Below, in pieces: positions 25,870-35,110 of a stretch of 64,000 nucleotides of DNA. Every line of letters starts with the position of its first letter. Position 1 is the first letter of the stretch. The notes beneath the pieces are model-generated. The model did not search any database and was not told where the DNA came from. It worked only from the letters and a program-made list of their open reading frames with translations. The position numbers and the translations under genes were made by a program. The stretch spans positions 2,480,001-2,544,000 of the forward strand of contig CAVRUJ010000001.1 of NCBI GenBank assembly GCA_963724385.1. The letters run 5' to 3'. The stretch comes from DASXQK01 sp963724385 (GTDB lineage Bacteria > Pseudomonadota > Alphaproteobacteria > Dongiales > Dongiaceae).

Positions 25870-26566
25870 AGCCTTTCAGGCTCTCCATGCGCTGCATCCA
25901 GGCGCTGATGTTCGGGTAGCCCGAAAGGTCGAATTGGGCTTCCTTCGCGAAGACCAGGACGCCGTAGCAGGCGATGTCGCCGATGGTGGGCCTATCGCCG
26001 GCGACGAAGGGACCCTTGCCCAGTTCGGCTTCCAAGACCTTCAGCCCCTGTTCGCCGTGGTCGCGAAAGTAGCCGACAGCCCCGGGATCGAGATTGAGGA
26101 ATCCCCGGGCGACGGCTCGGCTGCGGAAGATGCCCGGGCTCAGCCTGTCAGCATCCCAGAACAGCCATTCCCGCGCCCGGGCTCGTTGCTCGGCGTTCCT
26201 GCCGCCGAACTTGCCGAGCTTGTCAGCGAGGTACTCCAGAATGGCGCCCGACTGGCAAAGCTTGAGCGCCCCGTCGATGATCGCCGGCACCTGGCCGTAG
26301 CGGTTGATGGCGAGGTACTCGGGCGATTTATGGGCGCCCGCCCGCATGTCCATGTGCTTGTAAGCGAAGGGCTGGCCGGACAGCGCCAACATCAGGGCGA
26401 CCTTGTAGGTCGGGCCGCTGAAGGCGATGCCGTGGAGCAGCGGCTTTGCGGCCTGGCGCTTTGCCGGCGTGGCGCGCGCCTTCTTCCTGGCAACGACCTT
26501 TTTGGCGGCGGGCCTTGCGGCCCTCTTGGTGGTTTGCTTCTTCGGTCTTGCGGGCTTGCGGGCCAT
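25826..26566 (-). CDS. Glutathione S-transferase with basic histone-like N-terminal tail, 246 aa
   Basis: Residues 45-246 form a normal GST: a thioredoxin-like N-domain (LLHGIAFSGPTYKVALMLAL, then NRYGQVPAIIDGALKLCQSGAILEYLADK with the SGAI glutathione-binding motif) and an all-helical C-domain. Residues 1-44 are an added segment of Lys, Arg, Ala and Pro (KKQTTKRAARPAAKKVVARK), like the tails of bacterial histone-H1-type proteins. ATG 26566 is preferred over TTG 26578. The tail may bind nucleic acid or simply be disordered. The gene converges on hutG and overlaps it. Confidence 0.8.
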   Translation of the reverse strand: MARKPARPKKQTTKRAARPAAKKVVARKKARATPAKRQAAKPLLHGIAFSGPTYKVALMLALSGQPFAYKHMDMRAGAHKSPEYLAINRYGQVPAIIDGALKLCQSGAILEYLADKLGKFGGRNAEQRARAREWLFWDADRLSPGIFRSRAVARGFLNLDPGAVGYFRDHGEQGLKVLEAELGKGPFVAGDRPTIGDIACYGVLVFAKEAQFDLSGYPNISAWMQRMESLKGFKAPYDLLPLHDIA

Positions 26567-26578
26567 TGTCTCCCCCAA

Positions 26579-27463
26579 ATGACTAAGGTTGGCATTCGAT
26601 TTTCAATGAGATGCTCTCAGGATTCCTGCGCCACACTTCAGTTCTGCCGCAACCGCAAGTCTCGCAATCAGGCAGCAAGTTTGGCGCCGCGAGGGCCGCA
26701 ATCATAGCAGATTGCGTGCAATTCGCGAGTGCCGCCGCCACGTCGCACCGCTCATGGCGCCGTCCTTAAGCAACCCTTCCAGGGCCCCGCCAACCGGCAG
26801 CCGAGCAGCGCGGCTCTGCGCGCATGTGGCACCAGAACTAACGAAATATTGACTGCCGCGCGTCTGCAGGCCGAAAGCGGGTATTGGGGAAGGCGGAGCG
26901 CCATGGCCCTGGCAGCGGGAACGGAAAGGGCAACTCAAGCCGCAAGGCCAGTCGGGCTGTGAAGGCTGCCCCGGCGTGAGCTGGGACAGGCTGCGGAGCT
27001 ATCGCACGTGCATTGCCGCGAACAATCGGTATGGCGAGCAGGAACAAGGCGGCGCCGTGCTAGCTCCGCTCTTCGATGAGCAAGGCGTCGGGGCGGAGGA
27101 TATCCAGGTCGCGCATCACAGCGAACGCTTTCTTCGCCGCAGACCGCGGCCTGTCACTGCGGCTTCAATTCTGCCCCTGGAACGACTATTGGGTCTCGAA
27201 CAAATTGCACAGTGGCTCAATTCCCAATCCAGGTTCTTCTGCCAAAGATCGATTATGGCAAGAGGGCTCGAGTACGGGCCGTGCCACCTGCCATGTCTAG
27301 TAGAGGGAGCCACCTTCCAGCCACTGCCATCATTGCAGAACGGGCAGCCGCCCCGATGAATTCGCAGCCGCTTATTTTACCAACTTTCGTAAACCCAATA
27401 CTCTGACATTTGCCCCAACATCTGACACGCGCATTCACGAGCAGACGTGCAGAGCCGGTAACG
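26579..27463. other. Long stretch without a recognisable gene
   Basis: Nearly 900 bases with lower GC than the neighbours and no frame I can support. Short open frames occur on both strands without ribosome sites. One leftward fragment, ending with TAG at about 27060, reads FAVMRDLDILRPDALLIEERS and looks like a genuine protein tail, but it is cut by a stop after about 33 codons. The stretch ends at the 6-bp target duplication of the IS481-family element. It is probably decayed accessory DNA. Confidence 0.45.
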
Positions 27464-27464
27464 G

Positions 27465-28429
27465 CTAGGTGTGGAGCCTCAATAGGTTGTTCCCGGTCAA
27501 AGGGAGCCTGCTGATCGGTGGCATTGAGCCGATACTGCCATGGGGGCGATGCCAGTTGTATCGATGAAGCCATCGCGGCAGTTCGGCGGTGCGCTGGTCT
27601 GAGTGATGGTAGGCCCTGGCGTAGGCCCACTCGCGTAACGACGTCGGATGAACCGCTCGGCCTTGCCGTTGGTCTTGGGGGTATAGGGTTTGGTTCGGAT
27701 GTGCCTGAGGCGGAGCCGTTTGCAGGCCCGCGCGAAGGCGAAGGATTTGTAGCACGAGCCGTTGTCGGTCATGACGCGTTGCACCTGGACGCCGAGGCTT
27801 GCGTAATAGGCGATGGCGGCCCTGAGGAAGGCGACGGCACTGCCCTTCTTCTCGTCCTTCATGACCTGGCTGAAGGCGACGCGCGAGGCATCGTCGATGC
27901 AGACATGGACGAACTCCCAGCCGAGGCCTTGGCCCCGGCTTCGCCGGCTGCTCTGGCCTTTACGGTCGCCCGTGATCCGGTGGCCGACGCCATCGATCCT
28001 GCCGAGTTTTTTGATATCGATGTGGATGAGTTCGCCGGGGTTTTCGCGTTCATAGCGGCGCACCGGCTCGGCCGGCTCCAGGGCGCTCAGCTTGTTCAGG
28101 CCCAAGCGCTTCAAAAGCCGGCTGACGGTCGCCGGCGAGACTCCGACCTCGGCCGCAATCGCCTTGCCGGTCAATCGCTCGCGCCGAAGGGTTTCAATGC
28201 GTTCGACGATCGCCTGCGGCGTCGGCCGATACAGCCGTCGGGGCCGCGAGCTGCGGTCCGCCAAGCCGGCAAGTCCTTCAGCATCGTAGCGTTTCACCCA
28301 TTTGCGCACCGTCCGCGGGCAGACACCTACGGCTTCGCTGACGGCCTGCAGCGTCTGCCCGCTCGCCACCCGGGCCACGATCCACTCTCGACCGTGCGCC
28401 GTGAGACGGGCATTCTTGTGAACGTTCAT
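27465..28429 (-). pseudogene. IS481-family transposase, frameshifted
   Basis: The reading frame starts MNVHKNARLTAHGREWIV (ATG at 28427-28429, GGGAGAG upstream). It contains a helix-turn-helix (TLQAVSEAVGVCPRTVRKWV), a second HTH and the DDE domain: first Asp in IHIDIKKLGRID, second in RVMTDNGSCYKS, Glu in TNGKAERFI. After ERFI, near 27650, one base is missing (CCGACG for CCAGACG) and the C-terminal part continues in another frame: TSLREWAYARAYHHSDQRTA to RLHT and a stop. That stop (TAG, complement of 27465-27467) is in the target duplication, just outside the element. Confidence 0.85.
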
Positions 28430-28515
28430 CCGGTCTCTCCCTGAGATCACTGAGGCTTCGACACCTTCAGCTTCTCCCGGCAGGGGCCGGATGGACAACC
28501 TGTTGAAAGCTCACA
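27470..28515 (-). mobile_element. IS481-family insertion sequence, 1046 bp
   Basis: The ends are imperfect terminal inverted repeats: TGTGGAGCCTCAATAGGTTG at 27470 and, on the other strand from 28515, TGTGAGCTTTCAACAGGTTG. Both flanks carry GCTAGG (27464-27469 and 28516-28521), a 6-bp target duplication that fixes the boundaries. It encodes one DDE transposase, disrupted by a frameshift. It lies between the gene-poor stretch left of it and hutI, and disrupts no recognisable gene. Confidence 0.9.
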
Positions 28516-28706
28516 GCTAGGGCACCAAACTATTCCAAAAATTCGAAAGGCTGCCGAAAGGCGGTCGATCAGGCTGGTCTCGACGAGCGAGGACCCCGGT
28601 GGTGGGCAGGCGCGCGCCCGGCGTGTTCATCGACCACGGTTCACTCACCCTGAACCACTCCCGATATCGGCATCGGATCGAGACCAAGATCACGGGCCTC
28701 GATGTT

Positions 28707-29948
28707 TCAGGCCGCCTCGTTCCTTCCCGCCAGCACCCGGCCGACGCAAGGATTCCAGCCGATGCGATAGGCGAGTTCTGCCGGCCTTTCTATGGCGTAA
28801 ACGGCGAAATCGGCCGCCTTGCCGCGTTCCAGCGTCCCGTGGCTCTTGCCCAACCCCAGAGCCGCCGCCGCGTTCCGCGTAAGCCCGGCGAGCGCCTCTT
28901 CGGGCGTCAGACGGAACAAGGTTGCCGCCATGTTGAGCATCAACAGGAGAGAAGTGACCGGCGCGCTGCCGGGATTGTTGTCGCTGGCAATCGCGATCGG
29001 CACGCCCTCGCGGCGCATGGCCTCGATCGGCGGCAACTGCTTTTCCCTGAGGAAATAGAAGGCGCCGGGCAGCAGCACGGCGACGGTCCCGGCCTTGGCC
29101 ATGGCGGCGACGCCGGCGGGCGAGGTGTATTCGAGGTGATCCGCCGAGAGGGCGCCGAACTCGGCCGCGAGCGCCGCGCCGGACAGATCGGAGAGCTGGT
29201 CGGCGTGGAGCTTCACCGGCAGGCCTCGGGCGCGCGCCGCAGCGAAGACCCGCCGGGTTTCCTCGGGCGTGAAAGCGATGCGCTCGCAGAAGGCGTCGAC
29301 CGCGTCGGCAAGCGGCGCCGCCGCGGGAAGCATCTCCTCGACGACGAGATCGATGTAGGCGCCGCTTCGCCCCTCGAATTCCGACGGCAGAGCATGCGCG
29401 CCCAGGAATGTCGCGCGGATATTGGCGCCTTTCAGGGTCCGGGCGACCCTCAGCATCTTGGTCTCGTTGGCCGTGTCCAGGCCGTAGCCGGACTTCACCT
29501 CGACGGTCGTGACACCTTCCCGGGCAAGGGCGTCGAGCCGTCCTTGGGCCGAGGCCAGCAGCTCGGCCTCGCTGGCCGCGCGGGTCTTGGCCACGGTGGA
29601 GCGGATGCCGCCGCCAGCGCGCGCGATCTCCTCGTAGCTGGCGCCCTTCAGGCGAAGCTCGAATTCCTGCGCCCGGTCGCCGCCGTGAACCAGATGGGTG
29701 TGGCAGTCGATGAGGCCGGGGAGCAGCCAGTGTCCCCCGAGGTCGTGGACATGCCTGGCGAGTTCCTCCGCCGCGCCCGGAAGTTCGCCGCGCCGGCCCA
29801 GCCAGGCGATGCGGCCGCCCTCTGCCGCGATTGCCGCGTCTTCAATCGCACCATAGGGAACCTCGCCCTCCACCATGGTCGCGAGCCGGCCGTTGACCCA
29901 GATATCGTCCCACATGGAAGGAGAGCCCGCGGCTGTTGTCGCCGCCAC
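28707..29948 (-). CDS. hutI: Imidazolonepropionase, 413 aa
   Basis: It hydrolyses imidazolone-5-propionate to N-formimino-L-glutamate, the third step of histidine breakdown. Metal and substrate motifs are CHTHLVHGGDR (about residues 82-92), EVKSGYGLDTANETKML, LHADQLSD, ADHLEYTS and ASDNNPGSAP. Full length for the family. The GTG start at 29946-29948 is supported by AGGAG six bases before it; ATG 29915 is a weaker alternative. It diverges from hutF, with 51 bases between the starts, so the two share a promoter region. No HutC-like palindrome is visible there, in contrast to hutU. Confidence 0.95.
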   Translation of the reverse strand: MAATTAAGSPSMWDDIWVNGRLATMVEGEVPYGAIEDAAIAAEGGRIAWLGRRGELPGAAEELARHVHDLGGHWLLPGLIDCHTHLVHGGDRAQEFELRLKGASYEEIARAGGGIRSTVAKTRAASEAELLASAQGRLDALAREGVTTVEVKSGYGLDTANETKMLRVARTLKGANIRATFLGAHALPSEFEGRSGAYIDLVVEEMLPAAAPLADAVDAFCERIAFTPEETRRVFAAARARGLPVKLHADQLSDLSGAALAAEFGALSADHLEYTSPAGVAAMAKAGTVAVLLPGAFYFLREKQLPPIEAMRREGVPIAIASDNNPGSAPVTSLLLMLNMAATLFRLTPEEALAGLTRNAAAALGLGKSHGTLERGKAADFAVYAIERPAELAYRIGWNPCVGRVLAGRNEAA

Positions 29949-29999
29949 TATTAGCTCCTATGTTGCGGCGAAGCCAGCTTCCGTCCCAGGCCGCAATCC

Positions 30000-31415
30000 A
30001 TGAGCGAGACAGTCCTGTTTGCCGAGAACGCCCTACTGCCCGGCGGCTGGGCTCGGGATGTCGCCATCGGAATCGCCGGCGACGGGCACATCGTTTCAGT
30101 GAAACCAGCCAGCGAACCCAAGGCCGCGCACCGGGCCGTCGGGCCGCTTCTGCCGGGCATGCCTAATCTCCACAGCCACGCTTTCCAGCGCGCCATGGCG
30201 GGACTGACCGAGCAGGCGGGCAGGAACTCCGAGGGGGACAGTTTCTGGACCTGGCGGACCATGATGTACGATTTCGTCGGGCGCCTGACGCCGGAGCAGG
30301 TCCAGGCCATCGCCGCCCAGCTTTACGTCGAGATGCTGAAGGCGGGATACACCGCCGTTGCGGAGTTCCACTACCTCCATCACGACCTGGACGGAAACCC
30401 CTACGCCGATCTGGCCGAGATGTCCGAGCGCATCGTCGCCGCCGCCAAGGCGACGGGTATCGGCCTCACCCATCTACCCGTGCTCTACGCTGCCGGCGGC
30501 TTCGGCGGCAAACCGGCCGCGAGCGGCCAGCGGCGCTTCCTCAACGATGCCGACCGCTTCCTCAAGTTGATCGGCACTTTGAAGGAGCGCCACGGCCGCG
30601 ACCCCCAGCTTCGCGTCGGCATCGCGCCCCATTCGTTGCGCGCCGTCACCCCGGAGAGCCTGAGCCGGGCCGTGGCCGGCCTTACGGCCATGGACGCCCG
30701 TGCGCCCATCCACATCCATATCGCCGAGCAGACCAAGGAAGTGGAGGACTGCCTTGCCTGGTCCGGAAAGCGCCCGGTGGAGTGGCTGTTCGCCCATGAA
30801 GCAGTGGACGAGCGCTGGTGTCTCGTCCATGCGACCCACCTGAGCGAGGCCGAGACGGACCTGCTGGCGGCAAGCGGCGCCGTCGCGGGGCTATGCCCGA
30901 CGACCGAGGCCAACCTCGGCGATGGACTGTTTCCGGCCGGGCCCTATCTCGCCCGCGGCGGTTGGTTCGGCATCGGCTCGGACAGCCATATCTCGGTCAG
31001 CCCCATCGAGGAACTGCGCTGGCTCGAGTACGGCCAGCGCCTGGTGACCCGCCGGCGGAATGTCCTGGCGAAGGGCCCGGCCGAGGACGCCCCGGGGGAC
31101 GGTGCAGGGAGCGCCCATGTCGGCGCCCGGCTCTTCCGTCTTGCCCTTGCCGGCGGCGCCAGGGCATCGGGGCGCGACATCGGCCGGATCGCGCCCGGCG
31201 CCAGGGCCGATTTCATCGTGCTCGATCCGGAATCGCCGGCGCTCCTCGGCCGCAGCGAGAACACGCTCCTCGACGCCCTGGTCTTCGCCGGCAACGCCAA
31301 TCCCGTGCGCGATGTCATGGTGGGCGGCCACTGGGTGGTGGAGGAGGGGCACCACCGGGCGGAGCATGCGGTCTTTGCCCGCTTCCGCCATGCCGTGACG
31401 GCGCTTCTTGGCTAG
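30000..31415 (+). CDS. hutF: Formimidoylglutamate deiminase, 471 aa
   Basis: It converts N-formimino-L-glutamate to N-formylglutamate and ammonia, feeding HutG. It is an amidohydrolase-superfamily enzyme with metal-binding MPNLHSHAFQRAM, then IHIHIAEQTKEVEDC, WCLVHATHLSEAE and IGSDSHISVSP. WTWRTMMYDF and FHYLHHDLDGNPY are typical of HutF rather than other deiminases. Length is within the family range (450-470). Its presence with HutG shows the two-step branch of the pathway, not the direct formiminoglutamase route. It is divergent from hutI. Confidence 0.93.
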   Translation: MSETVLFAENALLPGGWARDVAIGIAGDGHIVSVKPASEPKAAHRAVGPLLPGMPNLHSHAFQRAMAGLTEQAGRNSEGDSFWTWRTMMYDFVGRLTPEQVQAIAAQLYVEMLKAGYTAVAEFHYLHHDLDGNPYADLAEMSERIVAAAKATGIGLTHLPVLYAAGGFGGKPAASGQRRFLNDADRFLKLIGTLKERHGRDPQLRVGIAPHSLRAVTPESLSRAVAGLTAMDARAPIHIHIAEQTKEVEDCLAWSGKRPVEWLFAHEAVDERWCLVHATHLSEAETDLLAASGAVAGLCPTTEANLGDGLFPAGPYLARGGWFGIGSDSHISVSPIEELRWLEYGQRLVTRRRNVLAKGPAEDAPGDGAGSAHVGARLFRLALAGGARASGRDIGRIAPGARADFIVLDPESPALLGRSENTLLDALVFAGNANPVRDVMVGGHWVVEEGHHRAEHAVFARFRHAVTALLG

Positions 31416-31553
31416 CGAAAGCCACGCGAAGACCGGTCGAAATGGGAATACATTGCGGCGGATAAGGCTCAACGGCCCAGTTCGCCGCTCACTATCCTTC
31501 GCGCCGTCCGCTGATGCCGGATCGAAGCAATTCGTGGCTGGGGAGATGCCTTG

Positions 31554-33080
31554 ATGGCTCGCGACGTTCAACGCAATCGAGAGCGGCGCAGCCGCGGCGG
31601 CAGCCTGAAGCAGCTGCCCTGGCGGCAATACCGCAATCCCTACCGGCCGATCGAAGTGCTGACCGAGGAGCAGCTCGAGGCGATCCATCAGGCCTCCCTC
31701 AAGATCCTCGAGGACTACGGCATGGAGTTCCTCGATGCCGGCGCGCGCGACCGGCTGCGTGCGGCGGGCGCCAAGATGGGCGCGGACAATCTGCGCGTGC
31801 GCTTCGACCGTGGCTTCATCCTGGAGCATGTCGCCAAGGTTCCCTCGGAGGTCACGCTGCACGCCCGCAATCCGGAACGCGACCTCATCTTCGGCGGCAA
31901 CCACATCAACTTCGGCTCCGTCGCCAGCGCGCCCAATTGCTCCGACATGGACAAGGGCCGGCGTCCCGGCAGCTTCGAGGACTATTGCAACCTCCTGCGG
32001 CTTTGCCAGAGCCTCAATATCGTCCATTTCATCGCCGGCTATCCCGTGGAGCCGGCCGACCTGCCGGCCTCGACCCGGCATCTCGACGCCCATTACGCGG
32101 CGATCAGGCTCACCGACCGGATCTGGCACCCCTACAGCCTGGGCCGCGAACGGATCGCAGACGGCATCGAGATGTGCCTCATCGCCCGGGGCGTCGATCG
32201 GGAAACCCTGGCGCGGGAGCCGGGCGTCTTTTCCGTGGTCAACTCCAACTCGCCGCTCCGCCTGGACATGCCCATGCTCCAGGGCATGACCGAGATGGCG
32301 CTCCACCGCCAGCCCGTGGTCATGACTCCGTTCACCCTCAGCGGCGCCATGGCGCCGGCCACGGTGGCGGGGGCGCTCGCCCAGCAGAACGCCGAGGCGC
32401 TCGCCGGCATCGCCTACATGCAGGTGGTCAATCCCGGCTGCCCGGCCATGTATGGCGGCTTCACTTCCAATGTCGACATGAAGACCGGGGCGCCCGCCTT
32501 CGGCACGCCGGAATACACCCGCGCCGCCTTGGCCGGCGGGCAGCTCGCCCGGCGCTACAAGATTCCCTACCGCTCCTCCAACGCCTGCGCGGCAAACACA
32601 GTGGATGCCCAGGCCGCCTATGAATCCGAGATGTCCATCTGGGGCGCCGTCATGGGCCATGCCAACATGGTCATGCATGGCGCCGGCTGGATGGAAGGCG
32701 GTCTGGTCGCCTCCTTCGAGAAGGTCATCCTCGACGCCGAGATGCTCCAGGGCATCGGCGAGTTCATGCAGCCGCTCGTCGTGGACGCGGATACGCTCGC
32801 CCTCGAAGCGATCGGCGAGGTCGGGCCGGGCGGGCATTTCTTCGGCGTCGGCCACACCTTGGCGCGCTACGAGACAGCGTTCTATGCGCCGATGCTCTCC
32901 GACTGGCGCAACTTCGAGACCTGGCGCGAAGCCGGCGCGCTCACCGCCGCCCAGCGGGCGAACGCGATCTGGAAGCAGCTTCTGGCCGAATACCAGCCGC
33001 CGCCGCTGGATCCCGCCAAGGAGGAAGCTCTCAAGGAGTTCGTCGAACGTCGGAAGCGGGAAGGCGGGGTCAAGACCTAG
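31554..33080 (+). CDS. MttB-family (trimethylamine methyltransferase-like) protein, 508 aa, without pyrrolysine
   Basis: The sequence is that of the MttB superfamily (LTEEQLEAIHQASLKILEDY near the N-terminus, NINFGS-like HINFGSVASAP, GYPVEPADLPA, NSNSPLRLD and ANMVMHGAGWMEGGL). There is no in-frame amber codon and no gap at the pyrrolysine position, so it belongs to the non-Pyl group, which includes glycine betaine methyltransferases (MtgB). These pass a methyl group from a quaternary amine to a corrinoid protein. No corrinoid protein gene (MttC-like) is nearby. ATG 31554 is chosen, with GGGGAG ahead; TTG 31551 is an alternative. Confidence 0.85.
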   Translation: MARDVQRNRERRSRGGSLKQLPWRQYRNPYRPIEVLTEEQLEAIHQASLKILEDYGMEFLDAGARDRLRAAGAKMGADNLRVRFDRGFILEHVAKVPSEVTLHARNPERDLIFGGNHINFGSVASAPNCSDMDKGRRPGSFEDYCNLLRLCQSLNIVHFIAGYPVEPADLPASTRHLDAHYAAIRLTDRIWHPYSLGRERIADGIEMCLIARGVDRETLAREPGVFSVVNSNSPLRLDMPMLQGMTEMALHRQPVVMTPFTLSGAMAPATVAGALAQQNAEALAGIAYMQVVNPGCPAMYGGFTSNVDMKTGAPAFGTPEYTRAALAGGQLARRYKIPYRSSNACAANTVDAQAAYESEMSIWGAVMGHANMVMHGAGWMEGGLVASFEKVILDAEMLQGIGEFMQPLVVDADTLALEAIGEVGPGGHFFGVGHTLARYETAFYAPMLSDWRNFETWREAGALTAAQRANAIWKQLLAEYQPPPLDPAKEEALKEFVERRKREGGVKT

Positions 33081-33132
33081 CCTTGCGACCGCCGGCGTGG
33101 CTCCGGAGCGAAAGACCCGCTAAACTGCCGTC

Positions 33133-34965
33133 ATGGACAAGCGTCAGCAATTCCATGTTTCCTACTGGGTCATCGCCCTCATCGGCCTGTTCATCATCCA
33201 GGCCCTGTGGTCGGCGAGCCAGCAGGTCACGACCCTGCCCTACAGCGAGTTCCAGGCAGACCTGAAGGCCGGCAAGGTGGCCGAGGTCGTCGTTGCCAAG
33301 GACAGCATCTACGGGACGCTGAAACCCACGACCGAGGGGGCCCAGGGTCAGCAGTTCGTGACCAACCGGGTCGACGATGCCCTCGCGCAGCAGCTGCAGC
33401 AGGCCGGCGTGCGCTATGGCGGCGCGGTCGAGAACACGTTGCTGCGCGATATCCTGTCCTGGGTCGTTCCCGTCGTCCTGTTCTTCGGCCTCTGGATGTT
33501 CGTGTTCCGGCGCATCGCCGACAAGCAGGGGATGGGCGGTTTCATGACGGTCGGCCGAAGCAAGGCCAAGATCTACGTCGAGACCGATACCAAGACGACC
33601 TTCGCCAACGTCGCCGGTGTCGACGAGGCAAAGGCCGAATTGCAGGAGATCGTCGGCTTCCTTAAGGAGCCGGACCGGTATGGGCGCCTCGGCGGACGCG
33701 TGCCCAAGGGCGTGCTGCTGGTCGGTCCGCCTGGAACCGGCAAGACCTTGCTCGCCCGGGCCGTGGCCGGGGAGGCGGGCGTGCCGTTCTTTTCCATCAG
33801 CGGCTCGGAGTTCGTCGAGCTGTTCGTCGGCGTGGGCGCCGCCCGGGTGCGCGACTTGTTCGAGCAGGCGCGGACCAAGGCCCCGGCCATCATCTTCATC
33901 GACGAATTGGATGCCCTCGGCCGCGCGCGTTCGCCGTTCTCCTATGGCGGCGGCAACGACGAGAAGGAGCAGACGCTGAACCAGCTCCTGGCTGAGCTCG
34001 ACGGGTTCGATCCCAAGACCGGCCTGGTCTTGATCGCCGCCACCAATCGGCCCGAGATCCTCGATCCGGCCCTGCTGCGCGCCGGGCGTTTCGACCGCCA
34101 GGTGCTGGTGGACCGGCCCGACAAGCAAGGGCGGATCCAGATCCTGGGCATCCACCTGAAGAAGGCCAAGCTCGCGAGCGATGTGCAGCCGGAGAAGATC
34201 GCCGCGCTCACGCCGGGCTTCAGCGGCGCCGATCTGGCCAATCTGGTGAACGAGGCGGCGCTGCTCGCCACCCGGCGCGGCGCCGAGGCGGTGGGGATGG
34301 ACGACTTCACCGGCGCGGTGGAGCGGATCGTCGCCGGGCTCGAGAAGCGCAACCGCCTCCTCAACCGCCATGAGCGGGAAGTCGTCGCCCATCACGAGAT
34401 GGGCCATACGCTGGTCGCGCTGTCACTGCCGGGCAGCGACGTCGTGCACAAGGTCTCCATCATCCCGCGAGGCATCGGGTCCCTCGGCTACACGATCCAG
34501 CGGCCGACCGAGGATCGCTATCTGATGAGCAGCCACGAGCTGGAAACCAAGATGGCCGTGCTGCTGGCCGGCCGGGCGGCGGAGACGCTGGTGTTCCAGG
34601 AGCTTTCGACCGGCGCGGCCGACGACCTTGCCAAGGCGACCGACATCGCGCGCGCCATGGTGGCGCGCTACGGCATGGCGGAGAAGCTGGGCCATGTGAC
34701 CTACGATCGCGAGCAGGCGACTTTCCTCGGCGGCCCCGCCATGCCGCCGCCTCGCAGCTACAGCGAAGAAACCGCGCACGAGATCGACATGGCCGTCCGC
34801 GACCTGGTCGAAGGCGCTTACCAGAAGGCCACCGCCATCCTGACGGAACGGCGAGCCACGCTCCTGGAAGGCGCCAAGCAGCTACTGGAGCACGAGACGC
34901 TGAACGAAGAAGACCTGGCCAAGCTCGTCGGCCGGCCGGAGAAGCAGGCGACCGCGGCGCAGTAA
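33133..34965 (+). CDS. FtsH-family ATP-dependent zinc metalloprotease, 610 aa
   Basis: This is a membrane-bound AAA+ protease. Two membrane helices lie at about residues 11-29 (YWVIALIGLFIIQALW) and 105-126 (ILSWVVPVVLFFGLWMFVF). Walker A GPPGTGKT is at 198-205, Walker B is IIFIDELDALGRA and the second region of homology is ATNRPEILDPALLRAGRFDR. The zinc motif HEMGH is at 421-425, where most FtsH proteins have HEAGH. The pore loop FVGVGAARVRD is normal. It is shorter than a typical FtsH (640 or more) and lies alone with neither ftsH's usual tilS partner nor hflKC. It is likely a second FtsH-type protease rather than the housekeeping copy. Confidence 0.85.
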   Translation: MDKRQQFHVSYWVIALIGLFIIQALWSASQQVTTLPYSEFQADLKAGKVAEVVVAKDSIYGTLKPTTEGAQGQQFVTNRVDDALAQQLQQAGVRYGGAVENTLLRDILSWVVPVVLFFGLWMFVFRRIADKQGMGGFMTVGRSKAKIYVETDTKTTFANVAGVDEAKAELQEIVGFLKEPDRYGRLGGRVPKGVLLVGPPGTGKTLLARAVAGEAGVPFFSISGSEFVELFVGVGAARVRDLFEQARTKAPAIIFIDELDALGRARSPFSYGGGNDEKEQTLNQLLAELDGFDPKTGLVLIAATNRPEILDPALLRAGRFDRQVLVDRPDKQGRIQILGIHLKKAKLASDVQPEKIAALTPGFSGADLANLVNEAALLATRRGAEAVGMDDFTGAVERIVAGLEKRNRLLNRHEREVVAHHEMGHTLVALSLPGSDVVHKVSIIPRGIGSLGYTIQRPTEDRYLMSSHELETKMAVLLAGRAAETLVFQELSTGAADDLAKATDIARAMVARYGMAEKLGHVTYDREQATFLGGPAMPPPRSYSEETAHEIDMAVRDLVEGAYQKATAILTERRATLLEGAKQLLEHETLNEEDLAKLVGRPEKQATAAQ

Positions 34966-35023
34966 GGGCCGGCGGCCCGATTGACGGCCACGTCCAGCGC
35001 TCTTAATCTCCAACACAGAGAAT

Positions 35024-35078
35024 CCACGGGGATGGGGTCCCCCAAAACCGCCCGGAAGGGCTGATGACTCCTGCCGCG
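35024..35078 (+). ncRNA. Fluoride riboswitch (crcB motif)
   Basis: The sequence GGGGATGGGGTCCCCCAAAA then CCGCCCGGAAGGGCTGATGA and CTCCTG has the order of conserved blocks of the fluoride riboswitch: GATGG-x-GTxC-x-CC, AACCGCC, a small stem-loop (CCC-GGAA-GGG), then GGCTGATGACTCCTGC. It lies 109 bases upstream of crcB, on the same strand, and ends just before an intrinsic terminator (35111-35131). This is a transcription-control layout in which bound fluoride should allow read-through. The exact ends are approximate. Confidence 0.9.
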
Positions 35079-35110
35079 TGTAAACGATGCGGTGGGAACG
35101 GATTTGCAAG

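Noticed and set aside
31554..33080. Possible pyrrolysine codon in the MttB-like gene
   Set aside because: The frame is continuous to 33080 with no in-frame TAG, so it belongs to the non-pyrrolysine group.
34966..34979. GGGCCGGCGGCCC after the FtsH gene as a terminator
   Set aside because: The stem is short and no run of T follows, so I do not call it.
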